A model generated the notes under the pieces. That model was not told the origin of the DNA. It ran no database searches and was given only the letters and a program-made list of their open reading frames with translations. Both the position numbers and the translations under genes were made by a program. From Proteus appendicitidis (GTDB taxonomy: Bacteria > Pseudomonadota > Gammaproteobacteria > Enterobacterales > Enterobacteriaceae), in contig NZ_CP127389.1 of the NCBI RefSeq assembly GCF_030271835.1, positions 2,206,001 through 2,270,000 on the forward strand: a DNA stretch of 64,000 bases, in the 5' to 3' direction. Of this stretch, positions 45,838-54,582 are shown in pieces. Every line of letters begins with the position of its first letter. Position 1 is the first letter of the stretch.

Positions 45838-46380
45838 TTAGTTATAATTTAAAACAAACCAAACGACAGCATCTGCTTTGCCGCCTTTAACATGTTCTTC
45901 TGTCGCTAAATAACTTGCTTTAAATTTTAATCTTGATTCATTTTCTTCGAAAAATTTATATTCGCCAACAACGTTAGGTTTTATAATTTCGTTTTCATCA
46001 TCGTATAATGCAATACCAACACCGGAAGCTGAGTTTACCTGCTCTGTGATATTGAATAATCTTTTATCCTTGCTATTTTCATTTCCTAAAATAATCAAAC
46101 TAACTTTATCACTTATATTTTTATTACAATCAGTCAATTTAATAAAAAAAGGTATTTGAATAGAACGACTTCCTACCTGATGAAATTTATTACTACTTAC
46201 AACACCCATATCAATGGTTTGGTTTTCACTTTCAGTTGATACAACACACGCAGGCTCTACAATTCCACCCCTAATATAAAAGATCCCATCTTCAATAAAT
46301 TTTTTATTCACGCCATAAGCTTGAGAGTAGAAAGAGGTAAAAAAAGATAGGACAATAAAATATATAAAACTATATTTCAT
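45838..46380 (-). CDS. Fimbrial subunit, cluster 2 second gene
   Basis: 180-aa pilin-like protein. The signal peptide ends near SQAYG (about residue 20). The mature part has the two pilin cysteines (EPACVVST near 43, TDCNKNI near 84) and ends VVWFVLNYN. ATG 46380 is chosen because GAGGAAAAT lies directly upstream; the frame extends to 46413 but runs through the hairpin. The lower similarity to typical major pilins suggests a minor or adaptor subunit. Confidence 0.83.
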   Translation of the reverse strand: MKYSFIYFIVLSFFTSFYSQAYGVNKKFIEDGIFYIRGGIVEPACVVSTESENQTIDMGVVSSNKFHQVGSRSIQIPFFIKLTDCNKNISDKVSLIILGNENSKDKRLFNITEQVNSASGVGIALYDDENEIIKPNVVGEYKFFEENESRLKFKASYLATEEHVKGGKADAVVWFVLNYN

Positions 46381-46393
46381 ATTTTCCTCGATA

Positions 46394-46425
46394 TAGAGGT
46401 ATGGCTTATTCAAACCATACCTCTA
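46394..46425 (-). repeat. Hairpin between the first two subunit genes of cluster 2
   Basis: Perfect 11-bp stem TAGAGGTATGG / CCATACCTCTA with a 10-nt loop, directly after the major pilin stop. It has no U tract, so it is more likely an mRNA-stabilising or processing hairpin than a terminator. Confidence 0.82.
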
Positions 46426-46440
46426 AATAGCTAATAAGAA

Positions 46441-47001
46441 TTAGTCGTATTGCATTTTGAAAGTGACGTTAGCATCAGCATGACCTGGAGTAACAGTGTC
46501 TAATGTTGATTTATAACGTGCGACGAAATCTAAAGTATTAGCTCCATTAATAAGTTGTTTCGCTGTAGAAAAAACAGAACCGTCTGGTGTTAAGACTTTT
46601 CCTGTATGGTCAATTAGCTCAATACCAACACCAGTTGCTGCACCTGAACCACCTGTAGTGATATTACTAACCGCTAATATTGTCTTATCATTAGCGTCGC
46701 TAACACCAGAAAATGATGCTGATGCGTTTTTTGCTACTGTCGTATCACAGTCTGCTAAATCAATAGAGAAATTAGTATCTCCAACTGTTTTACCTACAAC
46801 ATCAAACTGTGCGGTTCTATATTGACCAATATTAATTGTTTGGTTCATTGATTTAGCACTAACAGCGCAAGCTGCATTCACAATTTGACCAGTGAAATTA
46901 ATTTTACCACCATTAACTACTGTCGCAGCTGTTGCTAAACTACTAGCAGATAAAATAGACACTGCTAATACAGTTTTAATTAGCGTATTTTTTTTAAACA
47001 T
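46441..47001 (-). CDS. Major fimbrial subunit (pilin), cluster 2
   Basis: 186-aa type 1-like pilin. The signal peptide ends at ATA-ATVVNGG (residue 25). The mature part has the family opening GKINFTGQIVNAACAVS, the second cysteine in LADCDTTV near 80 and the C-terminal ANVTFKMQYD strand. AAGGAAAAG lies 5 nt before the start. Abundant threonine and alanine and its first position in the operon mark it as the shaft pilin. Confidence 0.92.
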   Translation of the reverse strand: MFKKNTLIKTVLAVSILSASSLATAATVVNGGKINFTGQIVNAACAVSAKSMNQTINIGQYRTAQFDVVGKTVGDTNFSIDLADCDTTVAKNASASFSGVSDANDKTILAVSNITTGGSGAATGVGIELIDHTGKVLTPDGSVFSTAKQLINGANTLDFVARYKSTLDTVTPGHADANVTFKMQYD

Positions 47002-47074
47002 TTACTTTTCCTTTTTTATATTACAGGTATACAACGGTTTCACTTAAAATCCGAAGAATAGAAATAGCATTGAT

Positions 47075-47109
47075 TACTAATTGATTAGTATCTTATACTT
47101 AATAAGTAT
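47075..47109. promoter_or_regulatory. Two adjacent palindromes in the cluster 2 promoter region
   Basis: TACTAAT-TG-ATTAGTA (47075-47090) and ATACTT-AAT-AAGTAT (47095-47109) are perfect dyads 4 nt apart, about 75-110 nt before the pilin start. Position between an MrpJ-like regulator gene and the pilin operon suggests operators, but AT-rich dyads can arise by chance. Confidence 0.45.
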
Positions 47110-47189
47110 TATTTTAATTAACAGCATTAATCAAAAATATTTATATAAAATTAGCAGTGTATAATCGTGGTACAAGTAAAACATTATTG

Positions 47190-47528
47190 TCATTGAGGAC
47201 AATTTTCTAAAAAAGGGAAATTATGATCAGTTTCATACTTTATTTTATATTTTAATGTAATAATTCGTTTCGAAACCTTTTCAAAAAATTCGCCAATTGA
47301 AACATCAAATATACTTAATACATAAATTAATATATCAACTGGTACTTTATTTAGACCTCTTTCATAACGAGATATTTGTTGTTGTGAGATATTTATTCTT
47401 TTTCCTAATTCAGAACCTGTCATTGAATTACGTTGTCTTAGTAAAGAAAGTTCATAGCCAATAGAATATTGGAGCATCTTTCTTTCACTTATATAATCGT
47501 AGTTTAATGAAAAAATATTTATATCCAA
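47190..47528 (-). CDS. MrpJ-like XRE-family regulator linked to fimbrial cluster 2
   Basis: 112-aa helix-turn-helix protein. The DNA-binding part (MTGSELGKRINISQQQISRYERG, residues about 40-62) contains SQQQISRYERG, a motif that I remember as conserved among MrpJ and its paralogues in Proteus. Those proteins, encoded with fimbrial operons, repress flagellar genes so that adhesion and swarming alternate. The usual position is the last gene of the operon; here it is upstream, in the same orientation, 188 nt before the pilin. Start is uncertain: TTG 47528 has GGGGAAG 6 nt upstream, while ATG 47477 gives a 95-aa form. Confidence 0.8.
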   Translation of the reverse strand: MDINIFSLNYDYISERKMLQYSIGYELSLLRQRNSMTGSELGKRINISQQQISRYERGLNKVPVDILIYVLSIFDVSIGEFFEKVSKRIITLKYKIKYETDHNFPFLENCPQ

Positions 47529-47543
47529 AACTTTCTTCCCCAA

Positions 47544-48049
47544 ATTTATTTTTAATTAATTTACGTGACAAGATTAATAAAATCAAATATCCATAATTAT
47601 CTGACATATTAATCAATCAATAATTAAACACTTATAAAGTGTAAACAAATATATAAAATTCTGCTTAAGTGCTGACGTTTATACATTGTCATTTTTCGAT
47701 AGTCGTTTTAAGTCAATATAAAATTCTGTTACCATACCATGTACTGTCTAAAAAAAACATAAAATGCTAAAGGTAACAGTGATTAAATATGAAGATTTAC
47801 TCGTTCAGCATGTTGCTACTTAGCGAAGTAAAATATGAAGAAAGGTGTGGTGATTACTGTTTAGTCTGTTATTACTTTTTTGAAGTCGGTCACTATAAAA
47901 ATATTCTTTATATCTGACTAGTGATTATTGGATTTAAATGAGATTTATTTAATAAAAATCAATTTATTTACACAGATTGGTTAAAAATAAGACAATTTAG
48001 TGGGTGCAAAAATAAAAAAAAACTGAATAAAAATCTGAATAAATGTACT
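47544..48049. other. 500-nt gap with a possible 42-codon ORF
   Basis: AT-rich region upstream of the MrpJ-like gene. On the plus strand 47789-47917 encodes a 42-aa frame with three cysteines in the order C-x3-C-x2-C (ERCGDYCLVC). AAAGGT lies 14 nt upstream, too far to be convincing. An 8-bp inverted repeat, CTGTTACC / GGTAACAG (47726-47733, 47772-47779), precedes it. I cannot assign a function. Confidence 0.3.
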
Positions 48050-48088
48050 ACACCCCAAAAGTTGAACATCAACTTTGGGGTGTTTTTG
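48050..48088. terminator. Strong hairpin near the end of the EEP gene
   Basis: ACACCCCAAAAGTTG pairs with CAACTTTGGGGTGT (48050-48064, 48070-48083) with one bulged A. T5 follows on the plus strand, while the leftward side has no good T tract. It ends a rightward transcript better than the leftward gene 14 nt away. Confidence 0.7.
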
Positions 48089-48102
48089 TATATCGTTATT
48101 TA

Positions 48103-49002
48103 TTACTGCTCTTGCAGTTCTAACTCGGCAATAACGGGCAAATGATCACTGGCATCTGACCATTTAAATGTCGCTGAATCTTGAGGGATTGTCATATTTT
48201 TGATATCCCAAACTTGTCCTTTAAACGTAAAGATATGGTCAATATCTATGGCTGGATTAATTGCCGGCCATGTCCGCTTATCACTATTTGGTTTTTCAAC
48301 AGGGTTCCAAAAATAGTTAATTTCTTGGATTGGCTGCTCATTGGCGGTAGAGTTAAAATCACCAGCCAATATTTTTATTGATGTTGAAATATTATCAAAG
48401 CCAGTCTCTGTATCACCAATTGCAGCATCTAAAATATGTCTTACTTGACCAATACGAATAGTGGGATCTTTTTGCCAATCAAGGTGTGTTCCCATAATAA
48501 TAATAGGAGAATCAAATCCTGGTTTCGTAATTTGTGATAACAAAACAATACGTTGCTCTGCATTACCTGAAGGGAGATTAACGACCTGTGATTTATCAAT
48601 TTTATATTTTGATAAAATACCAACGCCATATTGCCCACCATCAAAATCGAGCGCTTTACCAAAAGCAAACTGCATATTATTGGCTTTTGCCAACGTTTCA
48701 AGCTGGTTAATATTTTTACTACGTGCTGTTTTATTATCGACTTCAGTAACAACAATGACATCAGCATCGATATTTTTGATTGCTTGATTAAGCTTGTCAA
48801 AATTGGTGACATCTGCTGAAACTTCATTTTTACCGATATTATAAGTAGCTACTTTCAGTGTCGGTTTATTACTTTGGTACACCTTATTGGGTGTACCGCC
48901 TGATTGTACAGCAAGGATTTCTGAGCCAGTGGTATTTGCTACTGCAATTGATGACAGTAATACACCGGTGCTAACTAAGATAGATATTGTGCTTTTTTTC
49001 AT
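48103..49002 (-). CDS. Secreted endonuclease/exonuclease/phosphatase-fold protein
   Basis: 299-aa protein with a signal peptide ending near SIAVA (residue 22). The EEP (DNase I-like) catalytic motifs are all present: TYNIGKNE near 53, VVTEVDN near 84, GTHLDWQ near 171, AGDFNS near 213 and the final SDHLPV near 288. Metal-dependent phosphodiesterase or nuclease activity is expected, in the periplasm or outside the cell. It shares this fold with CdtB and sphingomyelinases, but the substrate cannot be told. GGGG lies 5-8 nt before the start. It lies upstream of the fimbrial cluster 2 regulator in the same orientation but 560 nt away. Confidence 0.85.
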   Translation of the reverse strand: MKKSTISILVSTGVLLSSIAVANTTGSEILAVQSGGTPNKVYQSNKPTLKVATYNIGKNEVSADVTNFDKLNQAIKNIDADVIVVTEVDNKTARSKNINQLETLAKANNMQFAFGKALDFDGGQYGVGILSKYKIDKSQVVNLPSGNAEQRIVLLSQITKPGFDSPIIIMGTHLDWQKDPTIRIGQVRHILDAAIGDTETGFDNISTSIKILAGDFNSTANEQPIQEINYFWNPVEKPNSDKRTWPAINPAIDIDHIFTFKGQVWDIKNMTIPQDSATFKWSDASDHLPVIAELELQEQ

Positions 49003-49649
49003 AATTTCCCCGAAAAATAAACAAAATGCCGATGAATGGTCAACAATAAACTATCACACTGAAAATATGACACAGTGACACAAACCACAAAGTTATTTCG
49101 TGATACAAAAAATCAACCCAATAGTGCTATAAAAGAGTAGCCGCTTTATTAAACTTTCAAATAATATGTCATCACGTTATAAATACTTAATGTTGTTTTT
49201 AATTTATTATTAAAAATAAAGGAATATAATAGCATTAGCTATTTTCATTACTTTAATATACTAAAAATTAACATCATTAAGTTAATTACGTATTATTACT
49301 TGGATTAAAATTTATTTTTGTGAATTTTGCCTTAATAATAAAAATCAACACATTGATAATCAGCGTTTTGCTTGCCATAACACCGACTATAAACTAATAA
49401 TATAGTTTCAACTTCAAGATAATAAATAAGTTTCATTGTCTAGAGCATTGAATAAATAAGATTTTTTTTATATTTTCCTGAAACATGGCTAAGTTGCAAT
49501 ATTCAACAAACAAGGATAGCAATATTATTGAATTAGTATAATGATTATAAATCACAACTTCTGATGGATAACGTGATTAATTTTGCAGTAATAAGATATT
49601 TTCAAATGCTAATACAAGTGAAACGGCATCATCTTAATAAGGATAACCC
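49003..49649. other. 650-nt divergent intergenic region
   Basis: AT-rich DNA between the EEP gene and the lipoprotein gene. It must contain both promoters. I see no credible ORF, terminator or named operator in it. Confidence 0.5.
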
Positions 49650-50405
49650 ATGTTATTACATCAACTTAAATTTCCCTTACTGTTTATTTTAAGTGCCACC
49701 CTATTAACGGGCTGTTTATCATTAAAAGAAAAAGCTGCCATTAAAGAAGCGCAAGATAAAGCCGAACAACAACGTTTAATGACCGAAGAGATTAAAAGTT
49801 ATGGTCCACCCACTGTCATTTATCGTATTGATGACCATCGTTTTTTTACCTTGGAAAAATATAATGAAAGGCGAGAAGGGATCACCTATTACAACAATAC
49901 AAAAAATAATATCCATCAAGAAATATTATATGGATCAGCTTGCTTATACCAAGGTCGCCTAATCTGGGCAACTGAGCGCGATGATGCCTTAGTCTTCCCT
50001 GCAGTACTGAGCCGAAAAACAGATCAATGTGCAGGAACGAAATGGGGCTGTGTTAACGCCATTCTTGTCACCCTTGATGGTGGGGAAAACTTTAGACCAA
50101 CAAATGGTGGTTTTGGTATTCATACTGATCATCCCGGTTACTACTCCTCTTTTTTCGATATTATCGTAACCGATAAGGGATTTTATTTAGGTGAAACGGC
50201 TGTCAGTCGCCGAGAAGCAAACGATCAATTGGCAAAACCTTGGTGGCGAAAATTTTATTTTGAAGCCACTCGTTCAAATTATGTCCATAGTAGCCTCGGG
50301 GATAAAGAATTCCCTTCTCCAGCACTGAAAACCCCTTCAGGGCAAACCCGCTTTGATTGTAGCGCCCCTTCTATTTACCCTATTTCACAGGCAGAGAAAT
50401 TATGA
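49650..50405 (+). CDS. Lipoprotein resembling a Tli3-type T6SS immunity protein
   Basis: 251-aa lipoprotein: signal sequence with lipobox LLTGC (cysteine 22), then a helical linker rich in Lys, Glu and Gln, then a beta-rich domain. Segments SACLYQGRLIWATERDDALVFPAVL (in part, near 95), WGCVNAILVTLDGG near 131 and PGYYSSFFDIIVTDKGFYLGE near 160 recall Tli3-family immunity lipoproteins, which block type VI Tle lipases in the periplasm. This assignment is from memory only. AAGGATAA lies before ATG 49650. It overlaps the next small frame by 4 nt (ATGA). No vgrG or intact effector is in the window. Confidence 0.62.
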   Translation: MLLHQLKFPLLFILSATLLTGCLSLKEKAAIKEAQDKAEQQRLMTEEIKSYGPPTVIYRIDDHRFFTLEKYNERREGITYYNNTKNNIHQEILYGSACLYQGRLIWATERDDALVFPAVLSRKTDQCAGTKWGCVNAILVTLDGGENFRPTNGGFGIHTDHPGYYSSFFDIIVTDKGFYLGETAVSRREANDQLAKPWWRKFYFEATRSNYVHSSLGDKEFPSPALKTPSGQTRFDCSAPSIYPISQAEKL

Positions 50406-50560
50406 ATAACAGCAAACCAACTCGTTGGTTAAAACCAAAGGAATGCTTTGATGGTAGCGAAGAATGGCGTTCTATTACCCACGCAGCCAATATCGGAGCA
50501 GAAATCCATGCTAAACCTCATTTACCCGGTATTATCGAAGATCCATTAAAGAAAAAATAA
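50402..50560 (+). pseudogene. 52-codon frame, possible remnant of a Tle3-like effector N-terminus
   Basis: Too short to be called by length alone, but its ATG overlaps the lipoprotein stop (ATGA), indicating coupled translation. The 52 residues start NNSKPTRWLKPKECFDG and include AEIHAKPHLPGII before an abrupt EDPLKKK end. The LPGII segment resembles the strand that leads into the lipase motif of Tle3/DUF3274 effectors, as I remember it, so this may be a deletion relic. It could equally be an intact small protein. Confidence 0.5.
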
Positions 50561-50592
50561 CAATAAATGTCCGATATTCTAGCTATAAAAAG

Positions 50593-50630
50593 TAAGAAGC
50601 CCGCTTGAATTTATTCAAACGGGCTTCTTA
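50593..50630. terminator. Bidirectional terminator between the lipoprotein unit and oppF
   Basis: TAAGAAGCCCG pairs with CGGGCTTCTTA (50593-50603, 50620-50630), and an inner TTGAA / TTCAA extends the stem after one mismatch. It is GC-richer than most terminators here. Confidence 0.85.
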
Positions 50631-50654
50631 TCTTATTCACACTATTTAATTACA

Positions 50655-51662
50655 TTAAAGCGGGTCCACTTTTAAGCAAGAGACTGCATGGCGGAAGCTT
50701 CCTTCTAATAAAGGACGTGTTTTGGCACATTCTTCATCTGCCAGCGGGCAACGTGTACGGAATATACACCCTGATGGCGGATTAATCGGAGAAGGCAATT
50801 CTCCTTCTAATAAATCAATATGCTTATTGCGCTCTTTATCAGGATCAGGAATAGGCACTGCTGACATCAACGCTTTAGTATAAGGGTGTAATGGATGATG
50901 ATAAACTTCATCATACGTTCCTAACTCCACGGCATGCCCTAAATACATTACCAATACACGATCTGAAATATGTTTCACCACGGCCAGATCGTGGGCAATA
51001 AAGATTAAAGATAATCCCATCTCTTTTTGAATATCTTTCAGTAAGTTAACCACTTGAGCCTGAATTGATACGTCTAATGCTGAAACGGGTTCGTCACAAA
51101 TCACTAATTTAGGTTCTAGAATTAACGCGCGAGCAATACCGATACGTTGGCATTGTCCACCTGAGAATTCGTGTGGGTAGCGGTTGATTAAGTTTGGCAA
51201 TAATCCGACTCGCATCATCATTGCTTTAACTTTTTCAACTACCTGCGCCTGTTTCATTTTAGGGTGATAGGTTTTTAGAGGTTCAGCAATGATATCGCCA
51301 ATCGTCATTCTTGGGTTTAAGGAAGCCAGCGGATCTTGGAAAATCATCTGGATATCTTGGCGAATATCGCGCCATTGCTTATTCCCCATTCCCAGTAAAT
51401 CATTACCTAACCAAGTGACTGTACCCCCAGAGGCTTTGACTAACCCGATAATGGCGCGCGCAAATGTCGATTTACCGCAACCAGATTCACCAACAACCCC
51501 TAATGTTTCACCTTCATATAAACGCAATGTGACACCATCAACGGCTTTGAGGCTTTTTTTAGCTTGCCAGAACCACTGTTTATTATCTTGAACATCGAAA
51601 TAAACTTTTAAGTCATTCACTTCTAGAATAACTTTTCTATCTTGTAATGTGGCTTGCGTCAT
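50655..51662 (-). CDS. oppF: Oligopeptide ABC transporter ATP-binding protein OppF
   Basis: 335-aa ATPase of the peptide importer. Walker A GESGCGKS lies near residue 57, signature FSGGQCQR near 165, Walker B KLVICDEPVSALD near 187, and the C-terminal oligopeptide-transporter cysteine motif CIFRTRCPLADEEC near 300. It overlaps oppD by 4 nt (ATGA type). It forms a heterodimer with OppD. Confidence 0.95.
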   Translation of the reverse strand: MTQATLQDRKVILEVNDLKVYFDVQDNKQWFWQAKKSLKAVDGVTLRLYEGETLGVVGESGCGKSTFARAIIGLVKASGGTVTWLGNDLLGMGNKQWRDIRQDIQMIFQDPLASLNPRMTIGDIIAEPLKTYHPKMKQAQVVEKVKAMMMRVGLLPNLINRYPHEFSGGQCQRIGIARALILEPKLVICDEPVSALDVSIQAQVVNLLKDIQKEMGLSLIFIAHDLAVVKHISDRVLVMYLGHAVELGTYDEVYHHPLHPYTKALMSAVPIPDPDKERNKHIDLLEGELPSPINPPSGCIFRTRCPLADEECAKTRPLLEGSFRHAVSCLKVDPL

Positions 51663-52645
51663 ACCAATTCCTCCACCGCTTTAAAACAGGCACGTAATCG
51701 CCCTTGTGCAAATTGCTCCAATTGAGGTTCACTCGTTAAACATTGCTCTGTTGCATACTGGCAACGAGGTTGGAATGGGCAGCCTTTTGGTAAACGTAAT
51801 AAATTAGGCGGATTTCCCGGAATGGTTGCTAGTCGCTCGTCTTCACCGTCTAAGCGAGGAACAGCCTGTAATAATCCGATAGAATATGGATGTGATGGTT
51901 GATAGAAGATATCACGCGCTTTACCGTACTCCATGGTACGCCCTGCGTACATTACCAATACTTTATCGCAAATACCCGCAACAACCCCCAAGTCATGGGT
52001 GATCATAATAATTGCGGTGTTTAAATCATTCTTAAGCTCATTGAGTAAGGTCATGATTTGTGCTTGAACTGTCACATCAAGTGCGGTTGTCGGTTCATCA
52101 GCAATTAAAAGTTTTGGTTTACAAAGCAATGCCATAGCAATCATTACACGTTGGCGCATGCCGCCTGAAAACTCATGAGGATACATACTCATTCGTTTAT
52201 GGGCTTCTGGCATTTTTACCGCATCTAACATGCGTACTGATTCCGCATAAGCATCATTTTTGCTCATGCCTTTATGCAACATTAGTACTTCAATAAGCTG
52301 CGCACCGACTTTCATATACGGATTTAATGAAGTCATTGGATCTTGAAATATCATAGATATTTCTTCAGCACGCATTTTATTTAATTCGCTTTGGCGAAGA
52401 TTTAAGATCTCACGACCACTAAAGTTTGCACTACCCGCTGTGCGACCATTCTTCGCTAATAATCCCATTAATGCGAATGCCGTTTGGGATTTACCGGAGC
52501 CAGACTCACCGACGATGCCTAGGGTTTCACCAGCAGCTAATTCAAAGTTGAGTTTATTAACTGCGGTTACATCACCATCCGGTGTACCGAAAGTCACACA
52601 GAGATCTTTAACACTTAATAACGACTTGTTTGTTGTATTTGTCAT
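51659..52645 (-). CDS. oppD: Oligopeptide ABC transporter ATP-binding protein OppD
   Basis: 328-aa ATPase. Walker A GESGSGKS lies near residue 42, signature FSGGMRQR near 158, Walker [14 protein letters not shown] near 180, and the C-terminal [14 protein letters not shown] motif near 290 that in relatives binds an iron-sulfur cluster. It starts 10 nt after oppC with a GGAG site. Confidence 0.95.
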   Translation of the reverse strand: MTNTTNKSLLSVKDLCVTFGTPDGDVTAVNKLNFELAAGETLGIVGESGSGKSQTAFALMGLLAKNGRTAGSANFSGREILNLRQSELNKMRAEEISMIFQDPMTSLNPYMKVGAQLIEVLMLHKGMSKNDAYAESVRMLDAVKMPEAHKRMSMYPHEFSGGMRQRVMIAMALLCKPKLLIADEPTTALDVTVQAQIMTLLNELKNDLNTAIIMITHDLGVVAGICDKVLVMYAGRTMEYGKARDIFYQPSHPYSIGLLQAVPRLDGEDERLATIPGNPPNLLRLPKGCPFQPRCQYATEQCLTSEPQLEQFAQGRLRACFKAVEELV

Positions 52646-52655
52646 TTTGTTCTCC

Positions 52656-53564
52656 TTAACGATCTTTCGGGTCTAATGCGTCACGTAAGCCGTCACCGAT
52701 AAAGTTAAAGCAAAACAGTGTGACAACTAAGAACGAAGCCGGGAAAAGTAACAACCAAGGAGAAACTTCCATTGAGTTTGCACCATCACTTAATAGCGCT
52801 CCCCAACTACTTAATGGCTCTTGCGTTCCTAAACCTAAGAAGCTTAAGAAGGATTCAAATAAAATCATACTAGGGACTAATAAAGAGGCATAAACCACAA
52901 CGACACCCAGTACGTTAGGTACGATATGTCTTAACACGATATTGCGTGATGACACACCACAAACTAATGCAGCTTCAATAAACTCTTTACGTTTTAGACT
53001 TAAGGTTTGTCCTCTTACAATACGCGCCATATCGAGCCAAGATACCATCCCGATCGCAACGAAAATCAGTAAGATATTTTGACCAAAGAATGTCACCAAT
53101 AAGATAACAAAGAACATAAATGGAAATGAGTTTAAGATTTCTAGTAAACGCATCATCACAGAGTCAACACGTCCACCAATATAGCCCGCCATTGCGCCAT
53201 ACAGCGTACCAACAATAACAGCAACAAAGGCAGCCGCAATACCGACCATTAATGAAATACGTCCACCAATCGCAACACGGACTAATAAGTCACGCCCAGA
53301 GGAGTCTGTACCAAAATAGTGAGAAGAGGCAAAATCAGGTGCCATTGACATCATTTCCCAGTCGGTATCGTCATAAACAAAAGGCGATAACATTGGGGCA
53401 AAAATAACAAATAATAAAATAAAGAAAAGTAGTACAAGGCTCGTGATGGCCGCTTTATTGTGCATAAAACGACGACGAGCGTCTTGCCATAAACTACGGC
53501 CTTCAATATCTAGCTGCTCCGAGAAATTCCCCAGAGCTTCGCTGTTTTCCTTCAGTGATAACAT
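52656..53564 (-). CDS. oppC: Oligopeptide ABC transporter permease OppC
   Basis: 302-aa inner-membrane permease. It has an N-terminal cytoplasmic region (EGRSLWQDARRRFMHNKAA), six or so helices and the coupling-helix motif EAALVCGVSSRNIVLRHIVPN near 195. It partners OppB. Confidence 0.95.
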   Translation of the reverse strand: MLSLKENSEALGNFSEQLDIEGRSLWQDARRRFMHNKAAITSLVLLFFILLFVIFAPMLSPFVYDDTDWEMMSMAPDFASSHYFGTDSSGRDLLVRVAIGGRISLMVGIAAAFVAVIVGTLYGAMAGYIGGRVDSVMMRLLEILNSFPFMFFVILLVTFFGQNILLIFVAIGMVSWLDMARIVRGQTLSLKRKEFIEAALVCGVSSRNIVLRHIVPNVLGVVVVYASLLVPSMILFESFLSFLGLGTQEPLSSWGALLSDGANSMEVSPWLLLFPASFLVVTLFCFNFIGDGLRDALDPKDR

Positions 53565-53582
53565 AACGCGCTCCAGTATCTA

Positions 53583-54503
53583 TTAATAACGAATTTTCGG
53601 GTCAATAACGGCATATAAAATATCGACAATCGCATTAAATAAAATCGTTAATGCACCGACGATAATGGTTAAACTTAATACCAATGAGTAATCTCGGTTT
53701 AAAGCACCATTAACGAATAATTGTCCGATACCCGGCAATCCAAAAATGGTTTCAATAACCATGGAGCCAGTAATAATACCGACGAATGCAGGTCCCATAT
53801 AAGAAATAACAGGTAGTAGCGCAGGTTTTAAAGCATGACGCAGTACAATTCTTTTCATCGGCAAGCCTTTCGCTTTTGCCGTTCTGATAAAGTTTGAGTG
53901 TAATACTTCAATCATAGAACTACGGGTAATACGCGAGATACTGGCAATATAAGAAAGCGACAGTGCAATCATTGGTAACAACATATATTGCACTGCACCA
54001 CCATTCCAGCCCCCTGCCGGTAACCACCTTAAGGTAATAGCAAAAATAAGTACCAGCAGTGGTGCGACAACGAAACTCGGTATTACAACGCCCGTCATGG
54101 CAAAGGTCATGACGGTATAATCCCATTTGGTATTTTGATTCAGTGCGGCTATCACGCCTGCCCCCACACCTAAAATCACAGCAAAAATAAATGCCGACAA
54201 CCCTAATTTAGCTGAAACAGGGAATGCTTTACCGACTAAGGTGTTTACACTGTAGTCTTTATATTTAAAAGAAGGTCCTAAATCCCCTTTCGATAATTGA
54301 ATTAAATAATCGAAGTATTGTTTATAAATGGGATCGTTTAAGTGATATTTCGCTTCAATATTTGCCATAACCTCTGGTGGAAGTTTCCTTTCCCCTGTAA
54401 AAGGGCTACCAGGTGCTAAACGCATCATAAAAAACGAAATCGTTATTAGAATAAATAGAGTCGGTATCGCTTCTAAAAAGCGACGAAAAATAAATTTGAG
54501 CAT
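53583..54503 (-). CDS. oppB: Oligopeptide ABC transporter permease OppB
   Basis: 306-aa inner-membrane permease. The N-terminus FIFRRFLEAIPTLFILITIS and the motif RTAKAKGLPMKRIVLRHALK near 207 (EAA-type coupling helix) are typical of OppB. First gene after the oppA terminator; readthrough must supply its transcription unless it has its own promoter. Confidence 0.95.
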   Translation of the reverse strand: MLKFIFRRFLEAIPTLFILITISFFMMRLAPGSPFTGERKLPPEVMANIEAKYHLNDPIYKQYFDYLIQLSKGDLGPSFKYKDYSVNTLVGKAFPVSAKLGLSAFIFAVILGVGAGVIAALNQNTKWDYTVMTFAMTGVVIPSFVVAPLLVLIFAITLRWLPAGGWNGGAVQYMLLPMIALSLSYIASISRITRSSMIEVLHSNFIRTAKAKGLPMKRIVLRHALKPALLPVISYMGPAFVGIITGSMVIETIFGLPGIGQLFVNGALNRDYSLVLSLTIIVGALTILFNAIVDILYAVIDPKIRY

Positions 54504-54542
54504 TGCCCGTTCCTATAACACAAACCTATTCAGGCGTGACGA

Positions 54543-54575
54543 TAAAAAGACCTTGCCTTAAAAAAGACAAGGTCT
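54543..54575 (-). terminator. Partial terminator between oppA and oppB
   Basis: Read leftward, AGACCTTGTCTT pairs with AAGGCAAGGTCT around a TTTT loop (12 pairs, one G-U), followed by TTTTTAT. It starts 8 nt after the oppA stop. Such a structure would lower permease and ATPase expression relative to the binding protein. Confidence 0.85.
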
Positions 54576-54582
54576 CGCCCGA

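Noticed and set aside
47002..47189. Possible invertible promoter element as in the MR/P fimbriae
   Set aside because: No long matching inverted repeats flank the region and no tyrosine recombinase gene is near.
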